A stretch of DNA of 64,000 nt from Streptomyces mirabilis (GTDB taxonomy: Bacteria; Actinomycetota; Actinomycetes; Streptomycetales; Streptomycetaceae), in NCBI RefSeq assembly GCF_018310535.1, contig NZ_CP074102.1:3100001-3164000 (forward strand). Direction: 5' to 3'. A model generated the notes under the pieces. That model had not been told where the DNA came from. It searched no databases and saw nothing but the letters and a program-made list of their open reading frames with translations. The number at the start of each line of letters is the position of its first letter. Position 1 is the first letter of the stretch. This document shows, piece by piece, positions 43,596 through 51,839 of this stretch. A program made the position numbers and the translations under genes.

Positions 43596-45041
43596 TCAGC
43601 CGAGGTCGATCTCCGGGTAGAGCGGGAACGGGGCCAGCAGGTCGGTGGCGCGGTGGGAGATCTCGTCGGAGATCTTCGGGTCCAGGACGTGCTGGGCCTT
43701 GGAGGGGGCGCCCTTGGCGGTGGTGCCGGCCTCGGCGGCGGTGAGGACGCGGTCGATGAGACCGGCGATCTCGTCCATCTCGGTGGTACCCAGGCCACGG
43801 GTGGTCAGCGCGGGCGTGCCGATACGAATGCCGGAGGTGTACCAGGCACCGTTCGGGTCGGCGGGGATGGCGTTGCGGTTGGTGACGATGCCCGAGTCGA
43901 GCAGCGCGGACTCGGCCTGGCGGCCGGTGAGGCCGTAGGAGGAGGCGACGTCGATCAGGTTGAGGTGGTTGTCCGTGCCGCCGGTGACCAGGGTGGCGCC
44001 GCGCCGCATCAGGCCCTCGGCGAGGGCGCGGGCGTTGTCGACGACGGCCTGGGCGTAGTCGCGGAACTCGGGGCGGCGGGCCTCGGCGAGCGCGACGGCC
44101 TTGGCCGCCATGACGTGCGGGAGGGGGCCGCCGAGCACCATCGGGCAGCCGCGGTCGACCTGCTCGGCGAGGCTCTCGTCGCACAGGACCATGCCACCGC
44201 GCGGGCCGCGCAGCGACTTGTGCGTGGTGGTGGTGACGATCTGGGCGTGCGGGACGGGGTCGAAGTCGCCGGTGAGGACCTTGCCCGCGACCAGACCGGC
44301 GAAGTGCGCCATGTCGACCATCAGGGTCGCACCGACCTCGTCGGCGATCTCCCGCATGATCCGGAAGTTCACCAGGCGGGGGTAGGCGGAGTAGCCGGCG
44401 ACGATGATCAGCGGCTTGAACTCACGGGCCGACGTCCGCAGCGCCTCGTAGTCGATGAGGCCGGTGGCGGGGTCGGTGCCGTAGGAACGCTGGTCGAACA
44501 TCTTTCCTGAGATGTTCGGGCGGAAGCCGTGGGTGAGGTGGCCGCCGGCGTCCAGGGACATGCCGAGCATGCGCTGGTTGCCGAAGGCCTGGCGCAGCTC
44601 GGCCCAGTCGGCGTCGGAAAGGTCGTTGACGTTGCGGACCCCGGCCTTCGCGAGGGCCGGGGCCTCGACGCGGGCGGCGAGGACGGCCCAGAAGGCGACC
44701 AGGTTGGCGTCGATGCCGGAGTGCGGCTGGGCGTAGGCGTGCTCGGCGCCGAAGAGCTCGCGGGCGTGCTCGGCGGCGAGGGCCTCGACGGTGTCGACGT
44801 TGCGGCAGCCGGCGTAGAAGCGGCGGCCGACGGTGCCCTCGGCGTACTTGTCGCTGAACCAGTTGCCCATGGCCAGCAGGGTGGCCGGGGAGGCGTAGTT
44901 CTCCGACGCGATCAGCTTGAGCATGTCGCGCTGGTCGGCGATTTCCTGACCGATGGCGTCGGCGACGCGGGGCTCCACGGCCCGGATCACGTCGAGGGCG
45001 CTGCGGAAGGCGGTGGACTCGGTGGAGAGGGGCTCGGGCAT
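43596..45041 (-). CDS. glyA: Serine hydroxymethyltransferase
   Basis: 481 aa. The PLP lysine is Lys275 in [15 protein letters not shown], and LIASENYAS near the N-terminus is a family hallmark. It is about 60 residues longer than the standard ~420-aa enzyme, partly through an insert around [20 protein letters not shown], a feature I recall for actinobacterial GlyA1. It interconverts serine and glycine and feeds one-carbon metabolism. GGAGG precedes the ATG. No glycine or THF riboswitch was seen upstream. Confidence 0.95.
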   Translation of the reverse strand: MPEPLSTESTAFRSALDVIRAVEPRVADAIGQEIADQRDMLKLIASENYASPATLLAMGNWFSDKYAEGTVGRRFYAGCRNVDTVEALAAEHARELFGAEHAYAQPHSGIDANLVAFWAVLAARVEAPALAKAGVRNVNDLSDADWAELRQAFGNQRMLGMSLDAGGHLTHGFRPNISGKMFDQRSYGTDPATGLIDYEALRTSAREFKPLIIVAGYSAYPRLVNFRIMREIADEVGATLMVDMAHFAGLVAGKVLTGDFDPVPHAQIVTTTTHKSLRGPRGGMVLCDESLAEQVDRGCPMVLGGPLPHVMAAKAVALAEARRPEFRDYAQAVVDNARALAEGLMRRGATLVTGGTDNHLNLIDVASSYGLTGRQAESALLDSGIVTNRNAIPADPNGAWYTSGIRIGTPALTTRGLGTTEMDEIAGLIDRVLTAAEAGTTAKGAPSKAQHVLDPKISDEISHRATDLLAPFPLYPEIDLG

Positions 45042-45287
45042 TGACGGCCTCCGGACGTGGCGTTCAGCGTTCACGGGTCGGCCCAGGCGCACGGCACACA
45101 GTTCATGGGGCCGCTCCCCGATGGTCGGTCCCATCCCAGCGCGCCAGTCACGGCCCCGTCGGCCAGCCTACCGGGCGCGCCGGATCGCCGGGTTCCCCCG
45201 TCCACCATGCGAGCGACGATAGGAAGAGAGCCACGAGCCCCACCCCCGTGCGGCAGCGATCCCCGCGCTGCAGGAAACGGAGATCCC

Positions 45288-46496
45288 GTGACCACCACCG
45301 AACGACTCATCGCCTCCGCCGAAGCGCACGGCGCGCACAACTACCACCCGCTGCCGGTCGTCGTGGCGACGGCGGACGGGGCCTGGATGACGGATGTCGA
45401 GGGCCGCCGCTTCCTCGACCTGCTGGCCGGCTACTCGGCGCTGAACTTCGGCCACGGCAACCGGCGGCTGCTCGACGCGGCCCGGGCGCAGTTGGAGCGG
45501 GTGACGCTGACCTCGCGGGCCTTCCACCACGACCGGTTCGCCGACTTCTGCGCGCAGCTCGCGCAGCTGTGCGGCATGGAGATGGTGCTGCCGATGAACA
45601 CGGGCGCGGAAGCGGTGGAGACCGCCGTGAAAACGGCCAGGAAGTGGGGGTACCGCGTCAAGGGCGTCCCGGACGGACGGGCGAGGATCGTCGTGGCGAG
45701 CGACAACTTCCACGGCCGTACGACGACGCTCATCAGCTTCTCCACGGACGCGGAGGCGCGGACGGACTTCGGGCCGTTCACACCGGGCTTCGACATCGTG
45801 CCGTACGGGGACCTGGCCGCGCTGCGGGCGGCGGTCACCGAGGAGACGGTCGCGGTGCTGCTGGAGCCGATCCAGGGTGAGGCGGGCGTGCTGGTGCCGC
45901 CGCCCGGCTACCTCGCCGGGGTGCGGGAGGTGACGCGGGAGCGGAACGTCCTCTTCGTCGCGGACGAGATCCAGTCCGGGCTGGGGCGCACCGGCCGCAC
46001 CTTCGCGTGCGAGCACGAGGGCGTGGTGCCGGACATGTACGTACTGGGCAAGGCGCTCGGGGGCGGGGTCGTGCCGGTGTCGGCGGTGGTGTCGAGCAGG
46101 GAGGTGCTCGGGGTGTTCCGGCCCGGTGAGCACGGATCGACGTTCGGCGGGAACCCGCTGGCCTGCGCGGTGGCCCTTGAGGTGATCGCGATGCTGCGGT
46201 CGGGCGAGTACCAGCGGCGTGCCGCGGAACTGGGTGACCATCTGCACCGGGAGCTGGGGCTGCTGACGGGCACGGGGCATGTCACGGCGGTGCGCGGGCG
46301 GGGGCTGTGGGCGGGCGTCGACATCGCCCCCGAGTACGGCACGGGACGCGAGATCTCCGAGCGGCTGATGGACCGGGGTGTCCTGGCCAAGGACACCCAC
46401 GGGGTCACGGTCCGGATCGCCCCGCCACTGGTCATCAGCAAGGAGGACCTGGACTGGGGGCTGGCTCAGCTGCGTGCCGTGCTGGGTGCCGATTGA
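45288..46496 (+). CDS. rocD: Ornithine-oxo-acid transaminase
   Basis: 402 aa, class III aminotransferase. The PLP lysine is Lys255 in YVLGKALGGGVVPVSAV; EPIQGEAGV and LFVADEIQSGLGRTG form the PLP pocket. The N-terminus (HGAHNYHPLPVVV) is typical of ornithine aminotransferases. It converts ornithine to glutamate semialdehyde. The GTG start has CGGAGA upstream. Divergent from glyA across about 245 bases. Confidence 0.92.
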   Translation: MTTTERLIASAEAHGAHNYHPLPVVVATADGAWMTDVEGRRFLDLLAGYSALNFGHGNRRLLDAARAQLERVTLTSRAFHHDRFADFCAQLAQLCGMEMVLPMNTGAEAVETAVKTARKWGYRVKGVPDGRARIVVASDNFHGRTTTLISFSTDAEARTDFGPFTPGFDIVPYGDLAALRAAVTEETVAVLLEPIQGEAGVLVPPPGYLAGVREVTRERNVLFVADEIQSGLGRTGRTFACEHEGVVPDMYVLGKALGGGVVPVSAVVSSREVLGVFRPGEHGSTFGGNPLACAVALEVIAMLRSGEYQRRAAELGDHLHRELGLLTGTGHVTAVRGRGLWAGVDIAPEYGTGREISERLMDRGVLAKDTHGVTVRIAPPLVISKEDLDWGLAQLRAVLGAD

Positions 46497-46525
46497 ACGC
46501 CTTGGCCTGTCCGGCCGATCAGGCC

Positions 46526-47713
46526 CTAGAGGATCACGTGGGGCAGGAAGCGGGCGTACTCGTCCGTGATCAGCCCGGACGACTCGCGAATGCCCAGACC
46601 GGCGGACTCCCCCTCCACCACCCAGGCGCCCAGGACCACGTGGTTGCCGTCGAACGCGGGCAGCGGGGCCAGCTCCTGGTAGCAACAGGGCTCGTCCTCG
46701 CGTACGACGGGGGCGGCGCCCGGTGCGTGCACCGTCACCCCCGCGCCCTCGCGGCCGAGGAGCGGCTTGGCGACGTACCCCTGGGTGGTGGCCAGCTCCC
46801 GGGGTCCGTCGAGGTGGGCGGGGAGGAGGTTGGGGTGACCCGGGTACAGCTCCCAGAGGACGGCGAGGAGGGCCTTGTTGCTGAGGAGCATCTTCCAGGC
46901 GGGCTCGATCCACAGGGTCGTGCCCGTACCGCCGCCGTTGTCGAGGGTGTCCAGGACGTGGTCGGCGAAGCGGTCGGTGGTGAGCCACTCCCAGGGGTAG
47001 AGCTTGAAGCAGCTGCGGATGAAACGGAGCTGGTTGTCGACGAAGCGGCCGGAGAGGGGGTCCCAGCCGATCTCCTCCACCGAGATCCAGTCGGTGTCGA
47101 GGCCCGCCTGCTGCGCAGTCTCCTTCAGGTACGCGACGGTCATGAGGTCCTCGCCGAGTTCGTCGGCGGCGGAGTGCGCGAAGTAGAGGGGGCTGCCCGG
47201 CGGCAGGAGGGCGGACTGCTTCTTCCAGGCGGCGACGAGGCGTTCGTGGAGGGAGTTCCACTGGTCGGCGCCGGGGAAACGGTCCTCCATCCAGAACCAC
47301 TGGGGGCTCGCCGCCTCGACGAGGGAGGTCGGGGTGTCGGCGTTGTACTCCAGCATCTTGGCGGGGCCCGTGCCGTCGTATCGCAGGTCGAACCGGCCGT
47401 AGACGGAGGGGAGTTCGTCGCGGCGCCGCCAGGCCTCGGCGACCGCCCGCACCACGCGCGGGTCGGTGATGCCGAGGTCGGCGAAACGATTCTCCGTGAC
47501 GATGTGCTCGGCCGCCTCCAGGCACATGCGGTGCAGTTCCTCGACGACCTCCTCCAGCGCCTCCACCTCCGGGAGCGAGAAGGCGTAGTACGCGCTCTCG
47601 TCCCAGTAGGGGCGCAGGGAGTCGTCCGGGTAGCGGGTCAGCGGGTAGACGAGGCCCTGGTGCTCGACGGTCTGCTGCCAGCCGGGGCGGGGCTCGATGG
47701 TGCGGCGTTCCAT
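46526..47713 (-). CDS. Glutathionylspermidine-synthase-like ATP-grasp protein (YgiC type)
   Basis: 395 aa. ATP-grasp C-N ligase fold related to the synthetase half of Gsp synthase: LRYDGTGPAKMLEYNADTPT, TLWIEPAWKMLLSNKALLAV and ATTQGYVAKPLLGREGAGV. It has no amidase domain, as in E. coli YgiC/YjfC. Streptomycetes lack glutathione, so the true substrate must differ. The YgiB-like lipoprotein gene lies just upstream on the same strand, the same pairing as E. coli ygiB-ygiC. Confidence 0.88.
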   Translation of the reverse strand: MERRTIEPRPGWQQTVEHQGLVYPLTRYPDDSLRPYWDESAYYAFSLPEVEALEEVVEELHRMCLEAAEHIVTENRFADLGITDPRVVRAVAEAWRRRDELPSVYGRFDLRYDGTGPAKMLEYNADTPTSLVEAASPQWFWMEDRFPGADQWNSLHERLVAAWKKQSALLPPGSPLYFAHSAADELGEDLMTVAYLKETAQQAGLDTDWISVEEIGWDPLSGRFVDNQLRFIRSCFKLYPWEWLTTDRFADHVLDTLDNGGGTGTTLWIEPAWKMLLSNKALLAVLWELYPGHPNLLPAHLDGPRELATTQGYVAKPLLGREGAGVTVHAPGAAPVVREDEPCCYQELAPLPAFDGNHVVLGAWVVEGESAGLGIRESSGLITDEYARFLPHVIL

Positions 47714-47772
47714 GGCGTACGGGTCCGATCGGTGCGGGGCGCGTCCTACAGGTGTGGTGACGTAGGGGACGC

Positions 47773-48123
47773 TCAGCCGCCGGAGCTGCCCTTGCCGCTG
47801 CCGAAGCCGCCGCGGTCGACGGAGTGGTGGCTGCCGCCGCCGGTGCTGCTGCCGGATCCCTTGCTCGCCTTGGTGAAGGAGCCGCCGTCGACCCAGCCGC
47901 TCTTCTTCTTGCCGCCGTAGTACCAGCCGCTGCTGACCGAGGTCTTGGTGCTCTTGCAGTTCTTGTCGGCGACGACCTTGTAGCCCCTGGCCGAGGTGTA
48001 GCTGTCGCGGTCGACGCAGCGCTTGTCCGGCTCCGAGGAGCAGGCGGTGAGAGCCGCCGCGAGGAGTCCCATGCCGCCGAGCACGACCGTGCCCGAGCGC
48101 AGTTGCCGTCGTGTGTCCGCCAT
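47773..48123 (-). CDS. YgiB-like (DUF1190-type) lipoprotein
   Basis: 116 aa. Lipobox LTAC gives a lipid-modified Cys28. A small Cys/Lys-rich core (CVDRDSYTSARGYKVVADKN) is followed by Trp/Tyr/Gly/Ser low-complexity sequence ending SVDRGGFGSGKGSSGG. The RGGFG near the C-terminus and the gene pairing with a YgiC-like ATP-grasp enzyme both match E. coli YgiB; overall similarity is otherwise weak. GGGGGAT precedes the ATG. Confidence 0.7.
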   Translation of the reverse strand: MADTRRQLRSGTVVLGGMGLLAAALTACSSEPDKRCVDRDSYTSARGYKVVADKNCKSTKTSVSSGWYYGGKKKSGWVDGGSFTKASKGSGSSTGGGSHHSVDRGGFGSGKGSSGG

Positions 48124-48254
48124 CTTCGATCCCCCGTTTGTCGTGACAGTGCGTTCTGTTGAGCGTCCTGGTGGGTGCCCTGCTGGGCGCAAGCGATCAG
48201 ATTAGGGAACGGCTCCGACAGGTGGGCGGCAGCCCCCTCATTTTCGGCGTCCCC

Positions 48255-48260
48255 TACAGT
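48255..48260 (+). promoter_or_regulatory. Candidate -10 box for a leaderless transcript
   Basis: TACAGT lies 6 bases upstream of the GTG at 48267, a spacing typical of Streptomyces leaderless mRNAs. No ribosome-binding site precedes that GTG. No clear -35 element was seen. Confidence 0.35.
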
Positions 48261-48266
48261 CACTTC

Positions 48267-49106
48267 GTGCTCTTTGGAATGGTGTGCGCACTTGGTGCGG
48301 CGGTCTGTTTCGGTACGGCGACGGTGTTGCAGGCGATCGCCGCGCGGGCGGCGGCCGACAGCGGCGGCTCGGGCGGGGACGCGGCGCTGCTGCTGCGGGC
48401 GCTGCGGCAGTGGCGGTATCTCGCGGGCCTCGCGCTGGACGGGCTCGGCTTCCTGCTGCAGATCGCGGCACTCCGCTCCATCCCCATCTACGCGGTCGGG
48501 GCGGCGCTGGCGGCGAGCCTCGCCGTGACGGCGGTGGTCGCGGCGCGGCTGCTGCATGTGCGGTTGAGCGGGGTGGAGTGGGCCGCGGTAGGGGTGGTGT
48601 GCGCGGGGCTGGCGATGCTCGGACTGGCGTCCGGGACGGAGGGCAGCGAGGCCGGGTCCATGACGCTGAAGTACTGGATGCTGGGGACCGCGGTGGTGGT
48701 GCTGCTGCTCGGTCTGGTGGGCGGGCGGATGTCCGGGCGCGGCCGGGCGTTGGTCCTCGGCCTCGGGGCCGGGTTCGGTTTCGGCGTCGTAGAGGTGTCG
48801 GTACGGCTGATCGACGACCTCGCACCCGCCACCCTGCTGACCAACCCGGCGACGTACGCGCTGCTCATCGGCGGAGGCGCCGCGTTCATCCTGCTGACCT
48901 CGGCGCTGCAGCGCGGCTCGGTGACGACGGCCACGGCCGGTCTGGTCATCGGTGAGACCATCGGACCGGCCCTGGTAGGGGTGATCTGGCTGGGCGACCG
49001 CACCCGCGAGGGCCTGGCCTGGCTGGCCGTGCTGGGATTCGCGGTGGCGGTGGCGGGGGCATTGGCACTGGCACGGTTCGGAGAGGCGCCGGTGGAGGAG
49101 GAGTGA
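48267..49106 (+). CDS. EamA/DMT-like permease family protein
   Basis: 279 aa, nine to ten membrane helices (GMVCALGAAVCFGTATVLQA, IYAVGAALAASLAVTAVVAA, TATAGLVIGETIGPALVGVI). The duplicated helix pattern resembles drug/metabolite transporters, but substrate is unknown. The GTG at 48267 is preferred; the frame is open back to a TTG at 48159 but that leader is not protein-like, and TACAGT just upstream points to a leaderless message. Divergent from the YgiB-like gene. Confidence 0.78.
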   Translation: MLFGMVCALGAAVCFGTATVLQAIAARAAADSGGSGGDAALLLRALRQWRYLAGLALDGLGFLLQIAALRSIPIYAVGAALAASLAVTAVVAARLLHVRLSGVEWAAVGVVCAGLAMLGLASGTEGSEAGSMTLKYWMLGTAVVVLLLGLVGGRMSGRGRALVLGLGAGFGFGVVEVSVRLIDDLAPATLLTNPATYALLIGGGAAFILLTSALQRGSVTTATAGLVIGETIGPALVGVIWLGDRTREGLAWLAVLGFAVAVAGALALARFGEAPVEEE

Positions 49107-49238
49107 CGGGGCGACGGGCCCGGCGTTGGGGCATCGCCCTCGAATGCCGGGCACGCCGAGGCCTTCAGGGGCGCGAGGAGCTACGCGGCCCCCGGTTCAC
49201 ACTGAGCCCGTCCCGGCGGCGGACGCGGTGACAGGCCG

Positions 49239-49919
49239 TCAGCCGCCGACGGGGCCGGTGTAGGTGCCGGGGTGCGTGGCGCCGTCCTGGAGCAGGACGC
49301 TGCCGCCGGGCCAGGCCAGGGTGGTCGAGGTGGTCTCGTTCGGCGGGGTGACGACGACCGAGGTGGCCTTGAACTCGGTGCCGCTGCCCTGGTTCCACGG
49401 CAGGAAGGTGATGGTGAACGTCGTGCTGCTGCCCGCGGCCAGGGTGACCTTCTTGGGCGTCGCACCGCTGCGGGTCAGCGACCAGCTGCCGCCGGAGGAC
49501 TTCAGGTCGACCCCGGGGAAGCCCTGGATGGTGCACGCGGCGGACGTCTTGTTCTTCAGCACCACGGCCAGCTGCTGCTGGTCGTCCGAGCTGCTGACCT
49601 TGCCGTCGCCGGCTCCGAACGAGAAGCCCAGCCCGGCGGTGTGGCAGCGGCTCGCGCCGGTGCCGCCACTGCTGCCGGTGCCGCCGGTGCCGCCGGTGCT
49701 GGTGCCCGTACTGCCGCTGCCCGTGCTGCTGCCCGCGTCCTTGGCGGCATCCGCGTTTTCGGCCGGGGCGCCGCCGGTCGCAGTGGCCGAGGACGAGGAC
49801 GTCGGTGCGGACGACTGGTCGCCCGAGGCGTCGTTGCCGCTGCCGTTCCCGCAGGCGGTGAGCGTCAGGGCCAGCGCGGACGTGGCGGCGAGTGCGGTGG
49901 CGGCGTGGCACAGGCGCAT
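49239..49919 (-). CDS. DUF4232-family lipoprotein
   Basis: 226 aa. Lipobox LTAC (Cys23), a long Ser/Thr/Gly linker (24-95), then a DUF4232 beta domain with the Cys pair RCHTAGLGFSF / SAACTIQGFPGVDL and LPWNQGSGTEFKATSVVVT. The domain is common on the streptomycete surface; function unknown. The ATG at 49919 has GGAGAAG upstream; an ATG 7 codons earlier is weaker. The 289-base gap upstream holds nothing recognisable. Confidence 0.85.
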   Translation of the reverse strand: MRLCHAATALAATSALALTLTACGNGSGNDASGDQSSAPTSSSSATATGGAPAENADAAKDAGSSTGSGSTGTSTGGTGGTGSSGGTGASRCHTAGLGFSFGAGDGKVSSSDDQQQLAVVLKNKTSAACTIQGFPGVDLKSSGGSWSLTRSGATPKKVTLAAGSSTTFTITFLPWNQGSGTEFKATSVVVTPPNETTSTTLAWPGGSVLLQDGATHPGTYTGPVGG

Positions 49920-50208
49920 GGTGGTTCTTCTCCGTTGCATGAGGGGCGCTGGCGGGCGCCGTGTTGATCACCACAGTACGTGGCGATCCTCAACAGCCCT
50001 GCAACAGAGGCGTCTTGACCTGGTGTCAGCCATTCAGAAGGCTTTCGGAGCACTCGCCGGGTTCCGGGGACCGCGTGCGACCGCCCTGCCAGTGGCGGAT
50101 CTCCGCGCGACCTGACCGAGCGCATCGAGGTCCGGCTGCCGACCAACACCCCCGCCCCTCCACCTGCGCCCCGGCCCCCGGTCGGGGGCACCACCGTTGT
50201 CCGGGATC

Positions 50209-50988
50209 TCAGGCCATCGCCTCCACGATCCCGTCCCACAACCGGACCCTCGCCTCAAGGGCCAGCGTCGCCGTTTCGACCGCCTCCTGCCAGCGCATGT
50301 CGTCCGTGCCGCAGAGGTCGGCCACCATCTGCATGGCCATGGGGGTGTGTTCCTCGCCGTCGACCTCGATATGTCGGGCCAGGTAGTCGCAGAAGAGCGG
50401 GAAGCGGTCGGTGCCCTCCTTCTTGATGACCTGGTCGAACATGTCGGGGATGAGGTCCTCCCGGGAGAAGGCGAACGCGGCCGCCCGGCAGTGCAGGGGC
50501 CGGTCCGAGATGATCTCGAAGGTGGTGCGGACGAACTCGGCGGCAGGGCCCGGGACTTGGGCGACCCGGAGTGCCGAGGGCACGTCGTGGCCCTCGGTGA
50601 TCAGAGCGAGGAAGGTGTCGATCCTGGTCGCGTCGGCGTCCGCCTCGGTCATGCCCGCGCGGTACAGCTCGAAGTGACTGGTGAAGCCGCCGTTCAGTTC
50701 GTCGCTCTCCTCGACCAGGACGATGTCGTTGATCAGGCGCCGGCCGACCTCCGTGCCGCGCGGCACCCAGGGGACGTCGACGCAGGTCAGTTCCCGTTGG
50801 AGGGACTTCAGGAGCGACATGAAGTCCCATACCGCGAACACATGGTGCGCCATGAACGTCGCCATGTCCTCCCGGCTGCCTATCCGCTGGTAAATCGGGT
50901 GGGTGGTGACCTCTTTCCGAGCGGATTCGATCACGGAACGCGCCCGCTCGATTCCCTCGTGGTTCATATTCCAGTCGTACCTGGACAT
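50209..50988 (-). CDS. DUF3050-family protein (haem-oxygenase-like fold, putative metal oxygenase)
   Basis: 259 aa. Conserved potential metal ligands: His48/His49 ([12 protein letters not shown]), Glu93/Glu94 ([10 protein letters not shown]), His105 (SHFELYR), His166, and Asp201...His206...His214 ([15 protein letters not shown]). The spacing resembles haem-oxygenase-like diiron oxidases. That superfamily includes N-oxygenases, oxidative decarboxylases and the chlamydial p-aminobenzoate-forming protein CADD. AGAAGGAG gives a strong ribosome-binding site. Divergent from the p-aminobenzoate operon across 233 AT-richer bases, which suggests a joint role. The reaction is unknown. Confidence 0.82.
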   Translation of the reverse strand: MSRYDWNMNHEGIERARSVIESARKEVTTHPIYQRIGSREDMATFMAHHVFAVWDFMSLLKSLQRELTCVDVPWVPRGTEVGRRLINDIVLVEESDELNGGFTSHFELYRAGMTEADADATRIDTFLALITEGHDVPSALRVAQVPGPAAEFVRTTFEIISDRPLHCRAAAFAFSREDLIPDMFDQVIKKEGTDRFPLFCDYLARHIEVDGEEHTPMAMQMVADLCGTDDMRWQEAVETATLALEARVRLWDGIVEAMA

Positions 50989-51221
50989 GGGATCTCCTTC
51001 TTGGTGACAGATGGGGGCCACAGCGGCGATGAATGGCGATCGTGCAGCTTTATCGACGGACCCCGCAAGCACTTTCGGAAATCACGGGAGAGTTACCAGG
51101 AGTATCGATCGACAGAAGATGTCAAGATAACCGAAAGATAAACAAAAGGTCACGATCCGGACACTCGAAAAACTTCGTTGAATATTTGAACGCGCTGTAT
51201 GCGCTTTCCGTACTCGGTAGC
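50989..51221. promoter_or_regulatory. AT-richer divergent promoter region of the PABA-type cluster
   Basis: Base composition drops sharply here (for example AAGATAACCGAAAGATAAAC near 51124). It separates the DUF3050 gene from the ABM-pabAB operon and should contain both promoters. One plus-strand frame is open through it, but it contains a TTA and reads as non-coding. Confidence 0.5.
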
Positions 51222-51809
51222 GTGACCAGGAATCCCGTAACCGTCACCGTGGCGTATCACGTGATCCCGGGCCGCGAGACCGACTTCCACTCCTGGGGGT
51301 GGGCCGTGCTGCGGGCGAGCTCGCGCGAACCGGGCTTCCTGGGGGGTGGTGTACTTGCCGACGGAGAGGCGGAGTGGCATGTGGTCTACCGCTTCGACAG
51401 CGAGGGGTCGGCCCTGGCCTGGGAAGACTCGATCATCCGGGCGCAGTGGGCCACCCGGGCGGACCCGTTCGCCCGGGAGACGGGCCGGCGGAGCGTGCGG
51501 GGCTCCAAGAGCTGGTTCGACGCCCAGACCGGCGCGCCGAAACCGCCGGCCGCACCGCTCCCGCCCGCGAAATGGAAGCTTTGGTTCGTGAATATGAGTG
51601 CGGTCTTCCCACCGGTTCTCTTATTCAATCTGCTCGTGATTCCGTATCTCGGCGGTCTCAACCCACTGATCCGTACGCTGCTGCTGTGTCTGTGTGTGAC
51701 GGCCCTCGTCACCTGGATTCTCATGCCGCGACTTCAGCGATTCTTCAAGAAATGGCTGTACCCACCGCTCCAGGCGCTCCGCGGACGTCATAAAAGACGG
51801 ACCGCGTAG
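51222..51809 (+). CDS. ABM-domain protein with C-terminal membrane helices; contains a TTA codon
   Basis: 195 aa. Residues 1-100 form an antibiotic-biosynthesis-monooxygenase (dimeric alpha/beta-barrel) domain (TVAYHVIPGRETDFHSWGW, EPGFLGGGVL). Two membrane helices (about 125-165) and a very basic tail follow. Such proteins may be cofactor-less oxygenases or act in haem/quinone handling. Leu134 is encoded by TTA (51621-51623), so translation should depend on the bldA tRNA. It is the first gene of the cluster operon; pabAB follows after 30 bases. The GTG start has no strong ribosome-binding site. Confidence 0.78.
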   Translation: MTRNPVTVTVAYHVIPGRETDFHSWGWAVLRASSREPGFLGGGVLADGEAEWHVVYRFDSEGSALAWEDSIIRAQWATRADPFARETGRRSVRGSKSWFDAQTGAPKPPAAPLPPAKWKLWFVNMSAVFPPVLLFNLLVIPYLGGLNPLIRTLLLCLCVTALVTWILMPRLQRFFKKWLYPPLQALRGRHKRRTA

Positions 51810-51839
51810 GCCCGAGAACGATCAAAGGGAGGTGGGCGG

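Noticed and set aside
45042-45287. Glycine or THF riboswitch between glyA and rocD
   Set aside because: No conserved riboswitch core or paired stems could be recognised by eye; a covariance-model search would settle it.
45168-49154. A 1328-codon open frame on the minus strand
   Set aside because: It runs antisense to rocD and the permease and out of frame through the YgiC/YgiB-like genes. It reads as Arg/Pro/His-rich non-protein sequence; it is an effect of high GC codon bias.
51033-51221. N-terminal extension of the ABM protein, or a separate small gene
   Set aside because: The region is open in one frame but AT-richer, contains a TTA and lacks the GC-rich third-position pattern; it is better explained as the divergent promoter.
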